Below are positions 44,320 to 52,443 of a DNA stretch of 64,000 nucleotides, piece after piece; within the stretch, counting starts at the first letter, position 1, and every line of letters starts with the position of its first letter. A model generated the notes under the pieces. That model saw only the letters and a program-made list of their open reading frames with translations. It made no database searches and had not been told where the DNA came from. A program made the translations under genes and the position numbers. Source of the DNA: RGIG5612 sp045600845 (lineage in GTDB: Bacteria > Bacillota > Clostridia > Lachnospirales > Lachnospiraceae); the NCBI GenBank assembly GCA_045600845.1, contig JAZRYR010000017.1:62001-126000 (forward strand), read 5' to 3'.

Positions 44320-44415
44320 TAACGCTCATTTAACGCTCAAGGTTAATTTGTATTATCCTGTATTTTATTGCATATAACTGAGTTTTAACACTCATTTAAT
44401 GCGCACTAACACTCA
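44320..44415 (+). repeat. Four TAACRCTCA iterons downstream of the AlbA_2 gene
   Basis: TAACGCTCA at 44320-44328 and 44331-44339, and TAACACTCA at 44386-44394 and 44407-44415. They share the AACRC core with the palindromes upstream of the AlbA_2 gene and precede a small gene with an excellent SD (AGAAGGAGG, 44415-44423). Likely regulator-binding sites. Confidence 0.6.
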
Positions 44416-44428
44416 GAAGGAGGACATC

Positions 44429-44573
44429 ATGGTTAACGACGACATACGCACAACAGAATATGCCCAGCGCTTGAGTCGGCTGGTTTAAATGGAGCATCAA
44501 ATTCCAGCTGCTGAATCTGGTTTTAACTTCCGGAATCTTGTTGCTGGGCCTGGCGGTAGGTTATGACGCGTAG
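44429..44573 (+). pseudogene. Frameshifted small single-pass membrane peptide
   Basis: After a strong SD an ATG opens MVNDDIRTTEYAQRLSRLV and stops at TAA (44486-44488). Dropping one T from the TTT run there gives a continuous 47-residue peptide that continues KWSIKFQLLNLVLTSGILLL and ends GYDA at 44573, with one transmembrane helix. The perfect SD and clean amphipathic/TM layout suggest a real small gene with a recent indel or a sequencing error. Confidence 0.55.
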
Positions 44574-44627
44574 GTGTGGGAATTAATTCTCTGCCTTGCG
44601 GTAGGTTATGACGCACAAGTGTGGGAA
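44553..44627. repeat. 30-bp direct repeat pair
   Basis: GCGGTAGGTTATGACGC followed by RYARGTGTGGGAA occurs at 44553-44582 and 44598-44627. The first copy encodes the end of the broken membrane peptide; the second is non-coding, suggesting a local duplication. Confidence 0.75.
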
Positions 44628-44678
44628 GACAGCGTTTAGATTGCGTTTTAAATACGATTTTTAGATAAAGGAGCCCTT

Positions 44679-45068
44679 ATGAAATACAGATTTAAATTAT
44701 CGGAATATGCGGAAGCTTTAGAAGAGCTGGACGAGGAATATGGCGGAATTTACGATGAGTTGTCGCCTTATGAAATCATCCGGGAGAATGACATCCAGCT
44801 GTTTACTTATCCTCTGCGGATTGTGATTCCGGATCTGGAAATCAGCATCCGCGTAGGCATGGGCTATTACGGCGATGACGACGAGGACTACTATTCGGCC
44901 CTCTTCCTTTATGACGCCGAAGAAACGAACCCGGAAAATTACCAGGAGTACGCTTTGGAGGCGGAGCTGCTGTCTTTTGTCAGCATGTACGCTTACGACT
45001 CGGACTTCTCGGAGGAGGAAATTGAGGACATGGAATGCTACATCGACGACGAGGAATTTGAGGCTTAA
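44679..45068 (+). CDS. Acidic hypothetical protein, paralogue of 42113-42508
   Basis: A 129-residue very acidic protein (tracts such as YYGDDDEDYYSA and SEEEIEDMECYIDDEEFEA). It shares size, layout and C-terminal motif with the protein at 42113-42508 (MKYRFKLSEYAEALEELDEEY against MTYKFTPDEYDDIIYELNEKY). Not recognised. SD AAAGGAG is good. The two paralogues flank the AlbA_2 regulator and its iterons. GC content is higher than in the upstream paralogue, so they may not have arisen by recent tandem duplication. Confidence 0.7.
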   Translation: MKYRFKLSEYAEALEELDEEYGGIYDELSPYEIIRENDIQLFTYPLRIVIPDLEISIRVGMGYYGDDDEDYYSALFLYDAEETNPENYQEYALEAELLSFVSMYAYDSDFSEEEIEDMECYIDDEEFEA

Positions 45069-45164
45069 TTTTCGGGAAGTTTTCGTCCGGGTGGCTCTTT
45101 TTCCCGTTTCATCGTATAATAAGATGTAAGAAGGATATTAATGGACTCACAAAAGGAGGATATT

Positions 45165-45467
45165 ATGGATAATAAAGATATGATAGAATTAAGTAATGAG
45201 GAATTAGAATTAGTCAACGGCGGCGGAAAGGCTCTGTTCCTGGAAGTACAAGGACTCCTGGCTTCCAAGCTTGGCGTTGCAAAAAGCTCCATTGGTTTAC
45301 ACAGCAACCTCGTGGAAGACCTGGGTGCGGATTCTCTGGATGTTGTAGATGTTTTAAAAGATGTTTCGGGCAGATATAATGTTGCATTAGACCGGCCTTT
45401 CAAAGATTTTAGATCGGCAGCAGACATCTGCAAACTGGTTCTTCCGAAAGATCATCGCAACATGTAA
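45165..45467 (+). CDS. Double-glycine leader fused to an acyl carrier protein domain
   Basis: A 100-residue protein. Residues 1-20 (MDNKDMIELSNEELELVNGG) are a double-glycine leader of the kind cleaved by peptidase-containing ABC transporters. Residues about 22-95 are a carrier-protein four-helix fold: LLASKLGVAKSSIGLHSN, then LVEDLGADSLDVVDVL with the DSL Ser that receives 4'-phosphopantetheine, then ISGRYNVAL-like helix III region and SAADICKLV. The SD AAAAGGAGG fixes the ATG at 45165. It could be an exported carrier, or a carrier that uses a leader-like docking helix. No synthase, PPTase or exporter lies in this window. Confidence 0.85.
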   Translation: MDNKDMIELSNEELELVNGGGKALFLEVQGLLASKLGVAKSSIGLHSNLVEDLGADSLDVVDVLKDVSGRYNVALDRPFKDFRSAADICKLVLPKDHRNM

Positions 45468-45514
45468 TCTGGTGATTCAATAATTTTTCGCAGTCTGTAA
45501 ACTCGACCAAAGAA

Positions 45515-45545
45515 AAGCGTGCAGGATTTCCTACACGCTTATTTT
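45515..45545. terminator. Bidirectional terminator
   Basis: AAGCGTG-C-AGG-ATTT-CCT-A-CACGCTT followed by ATTTTTAT, between the convergent leader-ACP and PAP2 genes. Confidence 0.85.
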
Positions 45546-46468
45546 TATGCCTGTTTTTTCTTTTTGAAAAACTTATCAGTTACTTTAAAGAGCATCGGAT
45601 AAACGCCAATGAGCACGAAGCTTACGATAGCGTAGCGGATGGTGCGGACCATGAAGGAAAGACCTGTTGCGGTTTCCAAGAAGTCTTTGGAAAACGGCAG
45701 TTTCAAAACGGTATCCAGAACCAGGAAAATCAGCAGTCCGCCGACGGTTCTTAAAATTATGCGCAGCACGTTTGGAGTGTTTTCGAAATGAACTTTCTTT
45801 TCTTCAAAGATGAAGCCGCCGATGAATCCGAAAGCGATGCCCAGGCCGGAATAATAGTCCATGCTCCGGCTGACGAAACAGCCTGCGATTCCGATGGCAA
45901 TCAGGATGGCATAAACGATGTTCTGGTTTTTAATGCGTGAGATGATGAACACGATGAGTCCGGAAATCGCCCAGCCGGCAAGAATGTCCGTTGGATAATG
46001 AACGCCTAAGGCCAAGCGGGACAGCCCGATCAACAGCGGCAAAATGAATAATATAATTTTCAGCACTTTCTTTGTAACGTTAAATCCCAGCGCCACGTAG
46101 GTGGAGACGGAGTCGGTAGCATGACCGCTCGGAAAGGAATATCCCTGAACCTGCAGATCATAAATGTCACCCTCGCTAGTTCTCGGCTTCAGGCATTTGA
46201 TATCTTTATGGTCAAAGTATGGACGGCGACGTTTTACGATATTGTTCACCGCTACCGATGTAACCAAGGCGGTGATGGCATAGAGGGCAATTTTCTTGCC
46301 CAATTCTTTTTTGTAGCCCCAATACAAAATTCCGAGAATCAGAATCATGGCGTATACGTCGCCTAAGAATGTGATTCCTTCGAATATTTTCTGCAGAAAT
46401 GGCGTGACCATTTTCTGTAAGAATACAATGACTGCAGGCTCCCACGGAAGCCAAAATGCAATTCCCAT
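45545..46468 (-). CDS. PAP2 family membrane phosphatase
   Basis: A 307-residue integral-membrane PAP2 phosphatase (lipid or undecaprenyl-pyrophosphate type). The three active-site motifs are intact: KRRRPY, SFPSGHATDS and SRLALGVHYPTDILAG. About eight hydrophobic helices are present, more than the minimal BcrC type, with extra C-terminal segments. The substrate could be phosphatidic acid, diacylglycerol pyrophosphate or undecaprenyl pyrophosphate. It follows the acyltransferase-like gene by 12 nt, so both probably act on lipids or envelope intermediates. Confidence 0.88.
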   Translation of the reverse strand: MGIAFWLPWEPAVIVFLQKMVTPFLQKIFEGITFLGDVYAMILILGILYWGYKKELGKKIALYAITALVTSVAVNNIVKRRRPYFDHKDIKCLKPRTSEGDIYDLQVQGYSFPSGHATDSVSTYVALGFNVTKKVLKIILFILPLLIGLSRLALGVHYPTDILAGWAISGLIVFIISRIKNQNIVYAILIAIGIAGCFVSRSMDYYSGLGIAFGFIGGFIFEEKKVHFENTPNVLRIILRTVGGLLIFLVLDTVLKLPFSKDFLETATGLSFMVRTIRYAIVSFVLIGVYPMLFKVTDKFFKKKKQA

Positions 46469-46480
46469 AAAATTTCCTTT

Positions 46481-47737
46481 CTACGGCAGTATGATTCCCG
46501 GCACTCTCAGCGGTGTCTGTTCTTCTTCAATGTAACTAAGGTCGTATCGGTTTAGTTGATTTAAAAACTCCTGATAATAGATATCGGAGGAAAAGCCCTG
46601 CAGAAAGGCGACATCAAAATATTCGTTTACTGCAGAAACTTCGATGAACAGGGTCTGATAGGTAGAGCCGTCCGTCTGATTATAGATGGATTCGATGTAT
46701 GGTTCCAGGCTTCCCATTCCCATCTTTCCTACATAGCTGACGGAAAAGGTGTTACGGATGGAGTCCTCTAACGCCTTCGGGCCCAGCGCCTCCTTTTTTC
46801 CTTCTACCGTCGGTATCTGAAGCAGCTGTTCCATGTTCTGGCGCAGCTTCTGTGCATAACAGAGCACATTGTCCGGTTGGCTCTTTAATGCGATCTGTGT
46901 CCGGCTGACCGTGCATAATCTCCAGATTCCCCAGGTTTTCACCTTGTTCGGATAATGCAAGTTTAGAGCACTGCAGAGCAGCCGATGACTGTATCCATTG
47001 CCAAGGCCCGGTCTTAAATTAAAGGAGAGGGCGCTGACGATGTCTTTCTCTTCCTCCGGATGCAGGAACCATATGGCCTTTGCCATCATGGAGGAAATCA
47101 GGGCGGCCGGACTTCCGTCATTGTCATCGCTGAAATCTAAAATTTCTTCTTTGTTCAGCCGCATCCGGTATACGGTCGCTTTATCATCCTTTACAAAACC
47201 TCCGTCACGCAGGCGGAAAAACTCGCTTTTATTTTCTTTTCCCAGAGGAAGGGCCTTCGCCATTTTTTCCTCCGGAAACGGATTTCCTAATTCATCGTCA
47301 TAAAAAGGATCCCCTGCAAGCCGGACGCCCTCTGGGTCCAGCTCGATATTTTCACTTTTACACAGATAATAATAAAGGACCGTCTTTATGTACGGGAAAT
47401 AGCCGCTACCATCGGTGATGACATGGGACGCGTAAAAATAGATCTTGTTCTCTTCGTAAGACAGGGCAATCATATGATAGTTGACTTCTTTGCTGCCCAA
47501 GGGATAAATGTCCGGCCCCGGATACACAGCCACCGGCCGATCATTCGGTACCGTAATCAGTTCCCCGTCTTTTTCTTCCACTTGAATTGCATAATAGGGA
47601 TAGCGCTTGATGGCCTGGTGGATGGCATAAGTCAGCGCCTCACCATCGATTTTCTCCTGACGGAGCCTCACTTCGATGTTGATGGTGAAGGGCATTTTTT
47701 CCGATGCGATATAGAACATGGGATCGTAGTAGTTCAT
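46481..47737 (-). CDS. HxxxD acyltransferase (condensation/alcohol acetyltransferase-like)
   Basis: A 418-residue CoA- or carrier-dependent acyltransferase. HVITDGSG (His105-Asp109) is the catalytic HxxxDG motif of the condensation/AATase superfamily, and SFNLRPGLGNGYSHRLLCSA resembles the C-terminal solvent-channel segment. A preceding adenylation or carrier domain is absent, so an NRPS is unlikely. It might acylate a lipid or sugar together with the downstream PAP2 phosphatase. The leader-ACP at 45165, 1.3 kb away on the other strand, is a speculative acyl donor. Confidence 0.75.
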   Translation of the reverse strand: MNYYDPMFYIASEKMPFTINIEVRLRQEKIDGEALTYAIHQAIKRYPYYAIQVEEKDGELITVPNDRPVAVYPGPDIYPLGSKEVNYHMIALSYEENKIYFYASHVITDGSGYFPYIKTVLYYYLCKSENIELDPEGVRLAGDPFYDDELGNPFPEEKMAKALPLGKENKSEFFRLRDGGFVKDDKATVYRMRLNKEEILDFSDDNDGSPAALISSMMAKAIWFLHPEEEKDIVSALSFNLRPGLGNGYSHRLLCSALNLHYPNKVKTWGIWRLCTVSRTQIALKSQPDNVLCYAQKLRQNMEQLLQIPTVEGKKEALGPKALEDSIRNTFSVSYVGKMGMGSLEPYIESIYNQTDGSTYQTLFIEVSAVNEYFDVAFLQGFSSDIYYQEFLNQLNRYDLSYIEEEQTPLRVPGIILP

Positions 47738-47746
47738 GGGTTTCTA

Positions 47747-49858
47747 TTATCTTTTCTTTTTTCTTAAGTAAAGAAGCGTTCCAGCAATGACTAGCGTAGC
47801 TCCGGCGAACATAATCTCATACCAGATGATATTCTCTGTCATAGAATCGCCTGTATCCGGATTCTTATTTTGAGATCCGCCACCCTGTTCACCACTTCCC
47901 GGAATATCGCCTTCAATAATAGCGTCGCAAAACTTACATTTTCCGTTTTCGTCAAATTCATGAGGTAAAACTACTGCCATATTACAATATTCGCAATGGC
48001 CCTCGTGCTCTTTATCCGATATACTCTTTACTTTGAGTATTGCATGGCCGTCGCATTTTCCAATCCAGCTAAGTTTATCAAACACATAGTTTGCTACCTT
48101 AAGATTACGATAAGCAAGTCCTTCATACAGTTCTTCTGAAGCATCGAGAATAAATGCACCGTAATCCTTTGGCAGTAATTCCGCTACCGTTGACGGGCTT
48201 TTGAATTCGCCACGAACTTTGATACTATCTATCGTTATATTACCATCTGTTGCATTAATACATTCTGCTCCGATAAATTTTCCGCCTTTTACTGTGGCCT
48301 TTGCTCCATTAGAGATTCGCAGTGCACAGGATTTTGCATCAAAGTTTCCGTTCGTAATCGTTGCTTTCTTTGTCTGTGCAATCTCAACGGCGCAATTTGC
48401 CCCCTGAATGTCCACATCGGAAAGCGTCACGGAAGAATCTTTACCCGTAACCTTTATGCCGGTTACTTGATTATCTTCATTCTGAATACGGATCTTTACG
48501 TTGCTGACATTTACGTTAGCACCTTCCTGTGCAGAAATCACAGTGCCCTCTTTTGAATCCGTAACTTTGATTGTCGAATTTTCGATAGAAACCTTGGCTT
48601 TCGGACCTACCGCAGAAACCACGGTCTTAAGGCTCCTTGGTTCTGCATCAACGTCCGCTTTTATTGTGAGAGAACCATTTTTTACGACAAACGGATCAAC
48701 TTTATACACTTTGAGCACACTGGAAGCACTCGCTGTAGGAGCTCTTTCTATAGTGATGTCCTCACCTTTATCGATATAATGTAGGGCTTCACTTGCATCC
48801 GCTCTTACCGTCTCCAGAATATAAATCGTCACCGGACCGTCCTGGCCGAGTGCATAATTCCATGCATCCGGGAATTTACCAAACAGATATCCGTCGGCCA
48901 TAACCGTACCTTTCGCCTGGCATTTGTCACAGATGCCGTCTCCGTCAGCGTCAACATGGTACTCTTCGAAACTATTCTTGCAGCCGTTGTAGGTGCAGTG
49001 GACTTTATGGTAACTCGGGTTTTTTTCTATAGGTGTGTAAGTATAATCATGGAGATATTTTACAAAAGGGCACGTCTTGCACTGCTTATAAGGATGGCCA
49101 TTTTCGTCGTACTTATCCTCCAGCGTGTGGGTATGATAATCTCCTTCCAGGTAAATATAAGCACCACCTGCTCCCGCATTCATATCCTGGCATAAACAGT
49201 GATCCTTCGTATCCTCATCGTCACCCTCGGTATATCTTTTTACATATGCCACCGAATGGTCTCTGTCTTTTGGTTTTCGTGCCCGAAGCCATGTCAAAAC
49301 CGGGTCACCATTCTCAATCCCGTCATTTGTATAGTAAAGGTACAGATAAGCTCCGCCTGCTCCCTGATTAAAATCGCCGTTCGAGCCTCCTACCTCCTCA
49401 ATCGGTCTATATGTTTTCCCTTTGTACTGAAGCTGAGCCGGCGGATTTGCTCCGTCATAAACAATGAGTCCGGTGATAAGATCGGATCTTAATCTCTCGC
49501 TTTCGGCATAAATGCTCGTTGCATATTTATATCCCACTATAGGAGTCTTTGCATTGTAGATATCCTGGTTCATATTTGCTTGTTTGTTATTTTCTGTCGT
49601 CCCAGCGTCCCAACATACAAATTTACTATAGCCTGCGTTTTTAAGATGTCCTTCGGCTTTTACATCACCATCTCCTGCGCCAATGGCCAGATCAGTGATA
49701 AAATACATACCATTTGGATCCGCGTCTTCTACAATCTCTCCATTTTCCTGGTCGAGGTCATCCGCATACACGATTCCTGTCCCCAGACTCAACAGCATGG
49801 TTATCATCATTAAAAATGCTATACATTTTACAAGTGGAAAAAATGTTTTTCGTTTCAT
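47747..49858 (-). CDS. Sortase-anchored surface protein (NPDTG)
   Basis: A 703-residue exported protein. It has a signal peptide (FPLVKCIAFLMMITMLLSLG), an N-terminal region with two GAGGAY-I/L-Y-L motifs and ITDLAIGAGDGDV, Cys-pair modules (CKTCPF, CDKCQAKG, CEYCN, CKFCD) that look like small zinc-binding spacers, a central right-handed beta-helix-like tract (VSNVKIRIQ, VTLSDVDIQGANCAVEI, ATVKGGKFIGAECI), and a C-terminal KNPDTGDSM sorting motif, membrane helix and RKKKR tail. The Asp in NPxTG fits class-D/E-like sortases. Probable cell-wall adhesin or surface-layer protein. It has its own promoter. Confidence 0.85.
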   Translation of the reverse strand: MKRKTFFPLVKCIAFLMMITMLLSLGTGIVYADDLDQENGEIVEDADPNGMYFITDLAIGAGDGDVKAEGHLKNAGYSKFVCWDAGTTENNKQANMNQDIYNAKTPIVGYKYATSIYAESERLRSDLITGLIVYDGANPPAQLQYKGKTYRPIEEVGGSNGDFNQGAGGAYLYLYYTNDGIENGDPVLTWLRARKPKDRDHSVAYVKRYTEGDDEDTKDHCLCQDMNAGAGGAYIYLEGDYHTHTLEDKYDENGHPYKQCKTCPFVKYLHDYTYTPIEKNPSYHKVHCTYNGCKNSFEEYHVDADGDGICDKCQAKGTVMADGYLFGKFPDAWNYALGQDGPVTIYILETVRADASEALHYIDKGEDITIERAPTASASSVLKVYKVDPFVVKNGSLTIKADVDAEPRSLKTVVSAVGPKAKVSIENSTIKVTDSKEGTVISAQEGANVNVSNVKIRIQNEDNQVTGIKVTGKDSSVTLSDVDIQGANCAVEIAQTKKATITNGNFDAKSCALRISNGAKATVKGGKFIGAECINATDGNITIDSIKVRGEFKSPSTVAELLPKDYGAFILDASEELYEGLAYRNLKVANYVFDKLSWIGKCDGHAILKVKSISDKEHEGHCEYCNMAVVLPHEFDENGKCKFCDAIIEGDIPGSGEQGGGSQNKNPDTGDSMTENIIWYEIMFAGATLVIAGTLLYLRKKKR

Positions 49859-49905
49859 GGTTTTCTCCTTAATAAATCTACTCTTTCAGATACTTATTCT
49901 TTGTA

Positions 49906-49934
49906 ATTGTACCATTTCCGGCAGGCTTCCTCAA
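49906..49934 (-). promoter_or_regulatory. Promoter of the surface-protein gene
   Basis: On the minus strand TTGAGG (49929-49934), 17-bp spacer, TACAAT (49906-49911). An AAGGAG SD follows just before the ATG at 49858. Confidence 0.75.
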
Positions 49935-50039
49935 TCTTTTATATGATTTTGTTATTGGGAGCCATAATAAATCGGATATATATTTATACGGTACTCAATC
50001 GAAGATGTCTTGTTAATATTATTATGGGTATTAGTGTGA

Positions 50040-50045
50040 TATAAT
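50040..50045 (+). promoter_or_regulatory. Extended -10 element before the HEPN-like gene
   Basis: TGATATAAT, a perfect TATAAT with extended TG, 68 nt upstream of the ATG at 50113. No clear -35 is visible. Confidence 0.5.
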
Positions 50046-50112
50046 CATCATACGATTTTGAAAAACCAATGTTCAGATACCGTTGCTTTTCTTTTTTGAA
50101 AGTGGGGAAGAC

Positions 50113-50541
50113 ATGCATAAGATTGACAACAGATTTATTGAAGGATATAAGAAACTGAACCGGCTCTGCGGCGAGATTTATCACAGCAGCGACGGTGTGA
50201 ATGATTATCTGAAGGAGATGGAGCAAAAAAGTCACGGCGCCAGCCTGATTGACGGGTGGAATGATGACTATAAGGTGCTGAAGCATCTGCGCCACGTCCG
50301 CAACCAGATTGCCCACGAAGACACCGAGGCCAACACCTTCTGCACCGACGAGGACATGAAGAAGCTGAAGGATTTCTTCCGCCGCATCGATGGTGGGAAG
50401 GACCCGCTGGCCCTGCTGGAACGGGAAGACCGGAAGCGGAACGGCACCAAGAAGAAATGGAAACCTTGGGAGATTATTGCCCTGATCATTTGCATCCCGT
50501 TGTTCATCTTCCTGATTTATATTTTGGTTACGAAGTTTTGA
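50113..50541 (+). CDS. Tail-anchored small protein with HEPN/DUF4145-like helical domain
   Basis: A 142-residue protein: a soluble helical region (about 1-110) and a C-terminal transmembrane helix (IIALIICIPLFIFLIYILV) preceded by a basic stretch (RKRNGTKKKWKPW). LRHVRNQIAHED resembles the R-N-x-x-H-type motif of HEPN and DUF4145 proteins, which often act as RNases, but one motif is not proof. The frame opens at 50083; the ATG at 50113 follows GGGGAAGAC. A PfkB-type kinase gene follows on the same strand. Function unknown. Confidence 0.6.
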   Translation: MHKIDNRFIEGYKKLNRLCGEIYHSSDGVNDYLKEMEQKSHGASLIDGWNDDYKVLKHLRHVRNQIAHEDTEANTFCTDEDMKKLKDFFRRIDGGKDPLALLEREDRKRNGTKKKWKPWEIIALIICIPLFIFLIYILVTKF

Positions 50542-50620
50542 TTTGTTTTCGGCCGTGACGTTTCCGCGGTCGCTTGATTTGTTTTTCGGCCGTGGCGTTT
50601 CCTCAGCCGCTTGAAAAATT

Positions 50621-51562
50621 ATGGCACTATTTTCTTTTGGAGAAATTTTATATGACGTTTATCCGGAGCGAAAATGCATCGGCGGCGCTCCGCTGAATTT
50701 CGCGGCCCATTTCGCTTTACAGGGCAACGAGACCTACATGGTTTCCGCCGTTGGCGACGATGAAAACGGCCGGCTGGCTTTGGAATGGATGCAGGCAAAG
50801 ATGATCCGCACCGACTATGTAAAAATCGCGGCAACTCCGACCGGCGCTTGCCTGGTAACTTTGGACGCGGACGGGTTGCCAAGCTATGACCTGCAAAAAG
50901 GCGTGGCTTGGGACGAGATTGACGGGTTTGCAGCCGGGGCTGGATCGGCCACGGATGCTGCTGGCAAGACGGGCGCTGCGACGACCGACGCTGCTGGCAA
51001 GACAAACTCTGCTGAAACGTCGGGCGCTAACGCTTCCGACCCGGTTCTCTACTTTGGAACCTTAGCCCTCCGCAGCGAGCACAACTTCGCTTCCCTCCGC
51101 TCGATTCTTGCGAACAACTCCTTCCGGGAAGTGTTTGTAGACATCAACCTGCGTGCGCCGTTCTATTCCGACGAAGTCATCCGCTTCGCCATGGAGAACG
51201 CCACCATCCTGAAAATCAGCGACGAGGAGCTTGCGGAAGTGACCCGCGCTGTTGGCATCACCAACTCCTTCTTCTACGAAAAAAACTTCATGCAGATGGC
51301 GGAAATGTTCCCGTCCCTGAAGCTGATTCTCCTGACCATGGGACCGAACGGCTCCTGCGCCTACGATTGCGTGGAAGAAATAACTTATCAATGTCCTGCC
51401 TCCGAGGCGGAGGTGGTCTCTACCGTCGGCGCTGGCGACAGCTTTTCCGCCGGTTTCTTAAGCGAATATCTGAAGGGTGCGAGCGTGGACTTCTGCCTGT
51501 CGAAAGCCTCCGACATTGCCGCATACGTCTGCTCAAAGCTCGACGCCGTCCCGGAACTATAG
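50621..51562 (+). CDS. PfkB family sugar kinase (fructokinase-like) with low-complexity insertion
   Basis: A 313-residue ribokinase-fold kinase. FGEILYDVYPERKCIGGAPLNFAAHFA is the fructokinase-type N-terminal signature and STVGAGDSFSAGF the catalytic GAGD motif with the Asp base, so it should phosphorylate a sugar such as fructose. Residues about 104-140 are an Ala/Gly/Thr-rich stretch with an internal repeat (TDAAGKTGAAT and TDAAGKTNSAE) absent from usual family members; it falls before PVLYFGTL, probably in a surface loop. The SD is weak. A stand-alone gene with no sugar transporter beside it. Confidence 0.88.
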   Translation: MALFSFGEILYDVYPERKCIGGAPLNFAAHFALQGNETYMVSAVGDDENGRLALEWMQAKMIRTDYVKIAATPTGACLVTLDADGLPSYDLQKGVAWDEIDGFAAGAGSATDAAGKTGAATTDAAGKTNSAETSGANASDPVLYFGTLALRSEHNFASLRSILANNSFREVFVDINLRAPFYSDEVIRFAMENATILKISDEELAEVTRAVGITNSFFYEKNFMQMAEMFPSLKLILLTMGPNGSCAYDCVEEITYQCPASEAEVVSTVGAGDSFSAGFLSEYLKGASVDFCLSKASDIAAYVCSKLDAVPEL

Positions 51563-51724
51563 TCTCGGCGAAAATCACGAGTTGTGTACGTACTAATGGT
51601 ACATAACTCCACTTTTTATGCATTTTATTTTTTACACAGCGTACACAGCCCCTGTTTTTGCGCAGTTGGCTTTTTACGCAGTGTACATAACCTGATTATT
51701 TGTGCAAAAAATATTTTTTCGCTC

Positions 51725-52342
51725 CTAATTTTGCGCGTCCTTCGGTGGAATCTCTACGAATCCGGTGACGGTGCGGCCGTTCATCAGCGCATAAAGCAGG
51801 AAACGGCGTGCGTCGAAGAATAAAACTTCGCCGGTCTCTGGGAAGCGGAATAAGAATCGCTTGTCGCCGGTTACTGGGGTTTCTACTGCGAAGGATTCTG
51901 GGCCCAGGTCTACTTCTGCTTCGATTGCTGGGGAATACTTCTTTTCGGTTCTGTAAACTTCCGGAATTTCCGGTGTTGGTGACGGCTTCAGATTCAGCTT
52001 GCCATCAGCGAACAGCGCGGTCAGCACGTGGCCGGATGCACAGCTCATGTCGGTCTGCCAGCCTTCTAATTCCTCTGGAAGCACGTTCTTGCCAGCGCAG
52101 GTGTCCTCTGCGTCCAGCACCTTCAGGCTCAAATCCTCTAACTCTTCTACCAGCAGGATTTTGCCTGCTCTGTCAACGAGAAACAGGTCGTCGTCGCATT
52201 TGATGGCCATCTCTTCACCGAAGCAGATTTTTTCGCCGCATGGATATGCAGCCTCTTTGCCGATTAATTCTTCTGTGGTCGGCAAGCCGAAAACAACGCT
52301 TTTGCTCTCGTTGGAAATATAATCAAATAATTTCATACTCAT
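51725..52342 (-). CDS. Hypothetical protein beside the MoaF-like gene
   Basis: A 205-residue soluble acidic protein, not recognised. MSMKLFDYISNESKSVVFGLP at the start and RFLFRFPETGEVLFFDARRF near the end look like strands of a beta-rich fold. The centre (MSCASGHVLTALFADGKLNL) could be a beta hairpin. It lies 101 nt downstream of the MoaF-like gene on the same strand, in a spacer with a repeated TCAATCGTTCTGGCGG, so the two are probably cotranscribed and may act together. The ATG at 52342 follows AAGGTGAT at 6 nt, better than the frame-opening start at 52360. Confidence 0.65.
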   Translation of the reverse strand: MSMKLFDYISNESKSVVFGLPTTEELIGKEAAYPCGEKICFGEEMAIKCDDDLFLVDRAGKILLVEELEDLSLKVLDAEDTCAGKNVLPEELEGWQTDMSCASGHVLTALFADGKLNLKPSPTPEIPEVYRTEKKYSPAIEAEVDLGPESFAVETPVTGDKRFLFRFPETGEVLFFDARRFLLYALMNGRTVTGFVEIPPKDAQN

Positions 52343-52443
52343 AATATCACCTTTTCTCAATCGTTCTGGCGGGATAGATTTCCCGCTCGCGCTTACGTCT
52401 CAATCGTTCTGGCGGTGGGAATTCCAACCGCCTGGTTGCTCTT

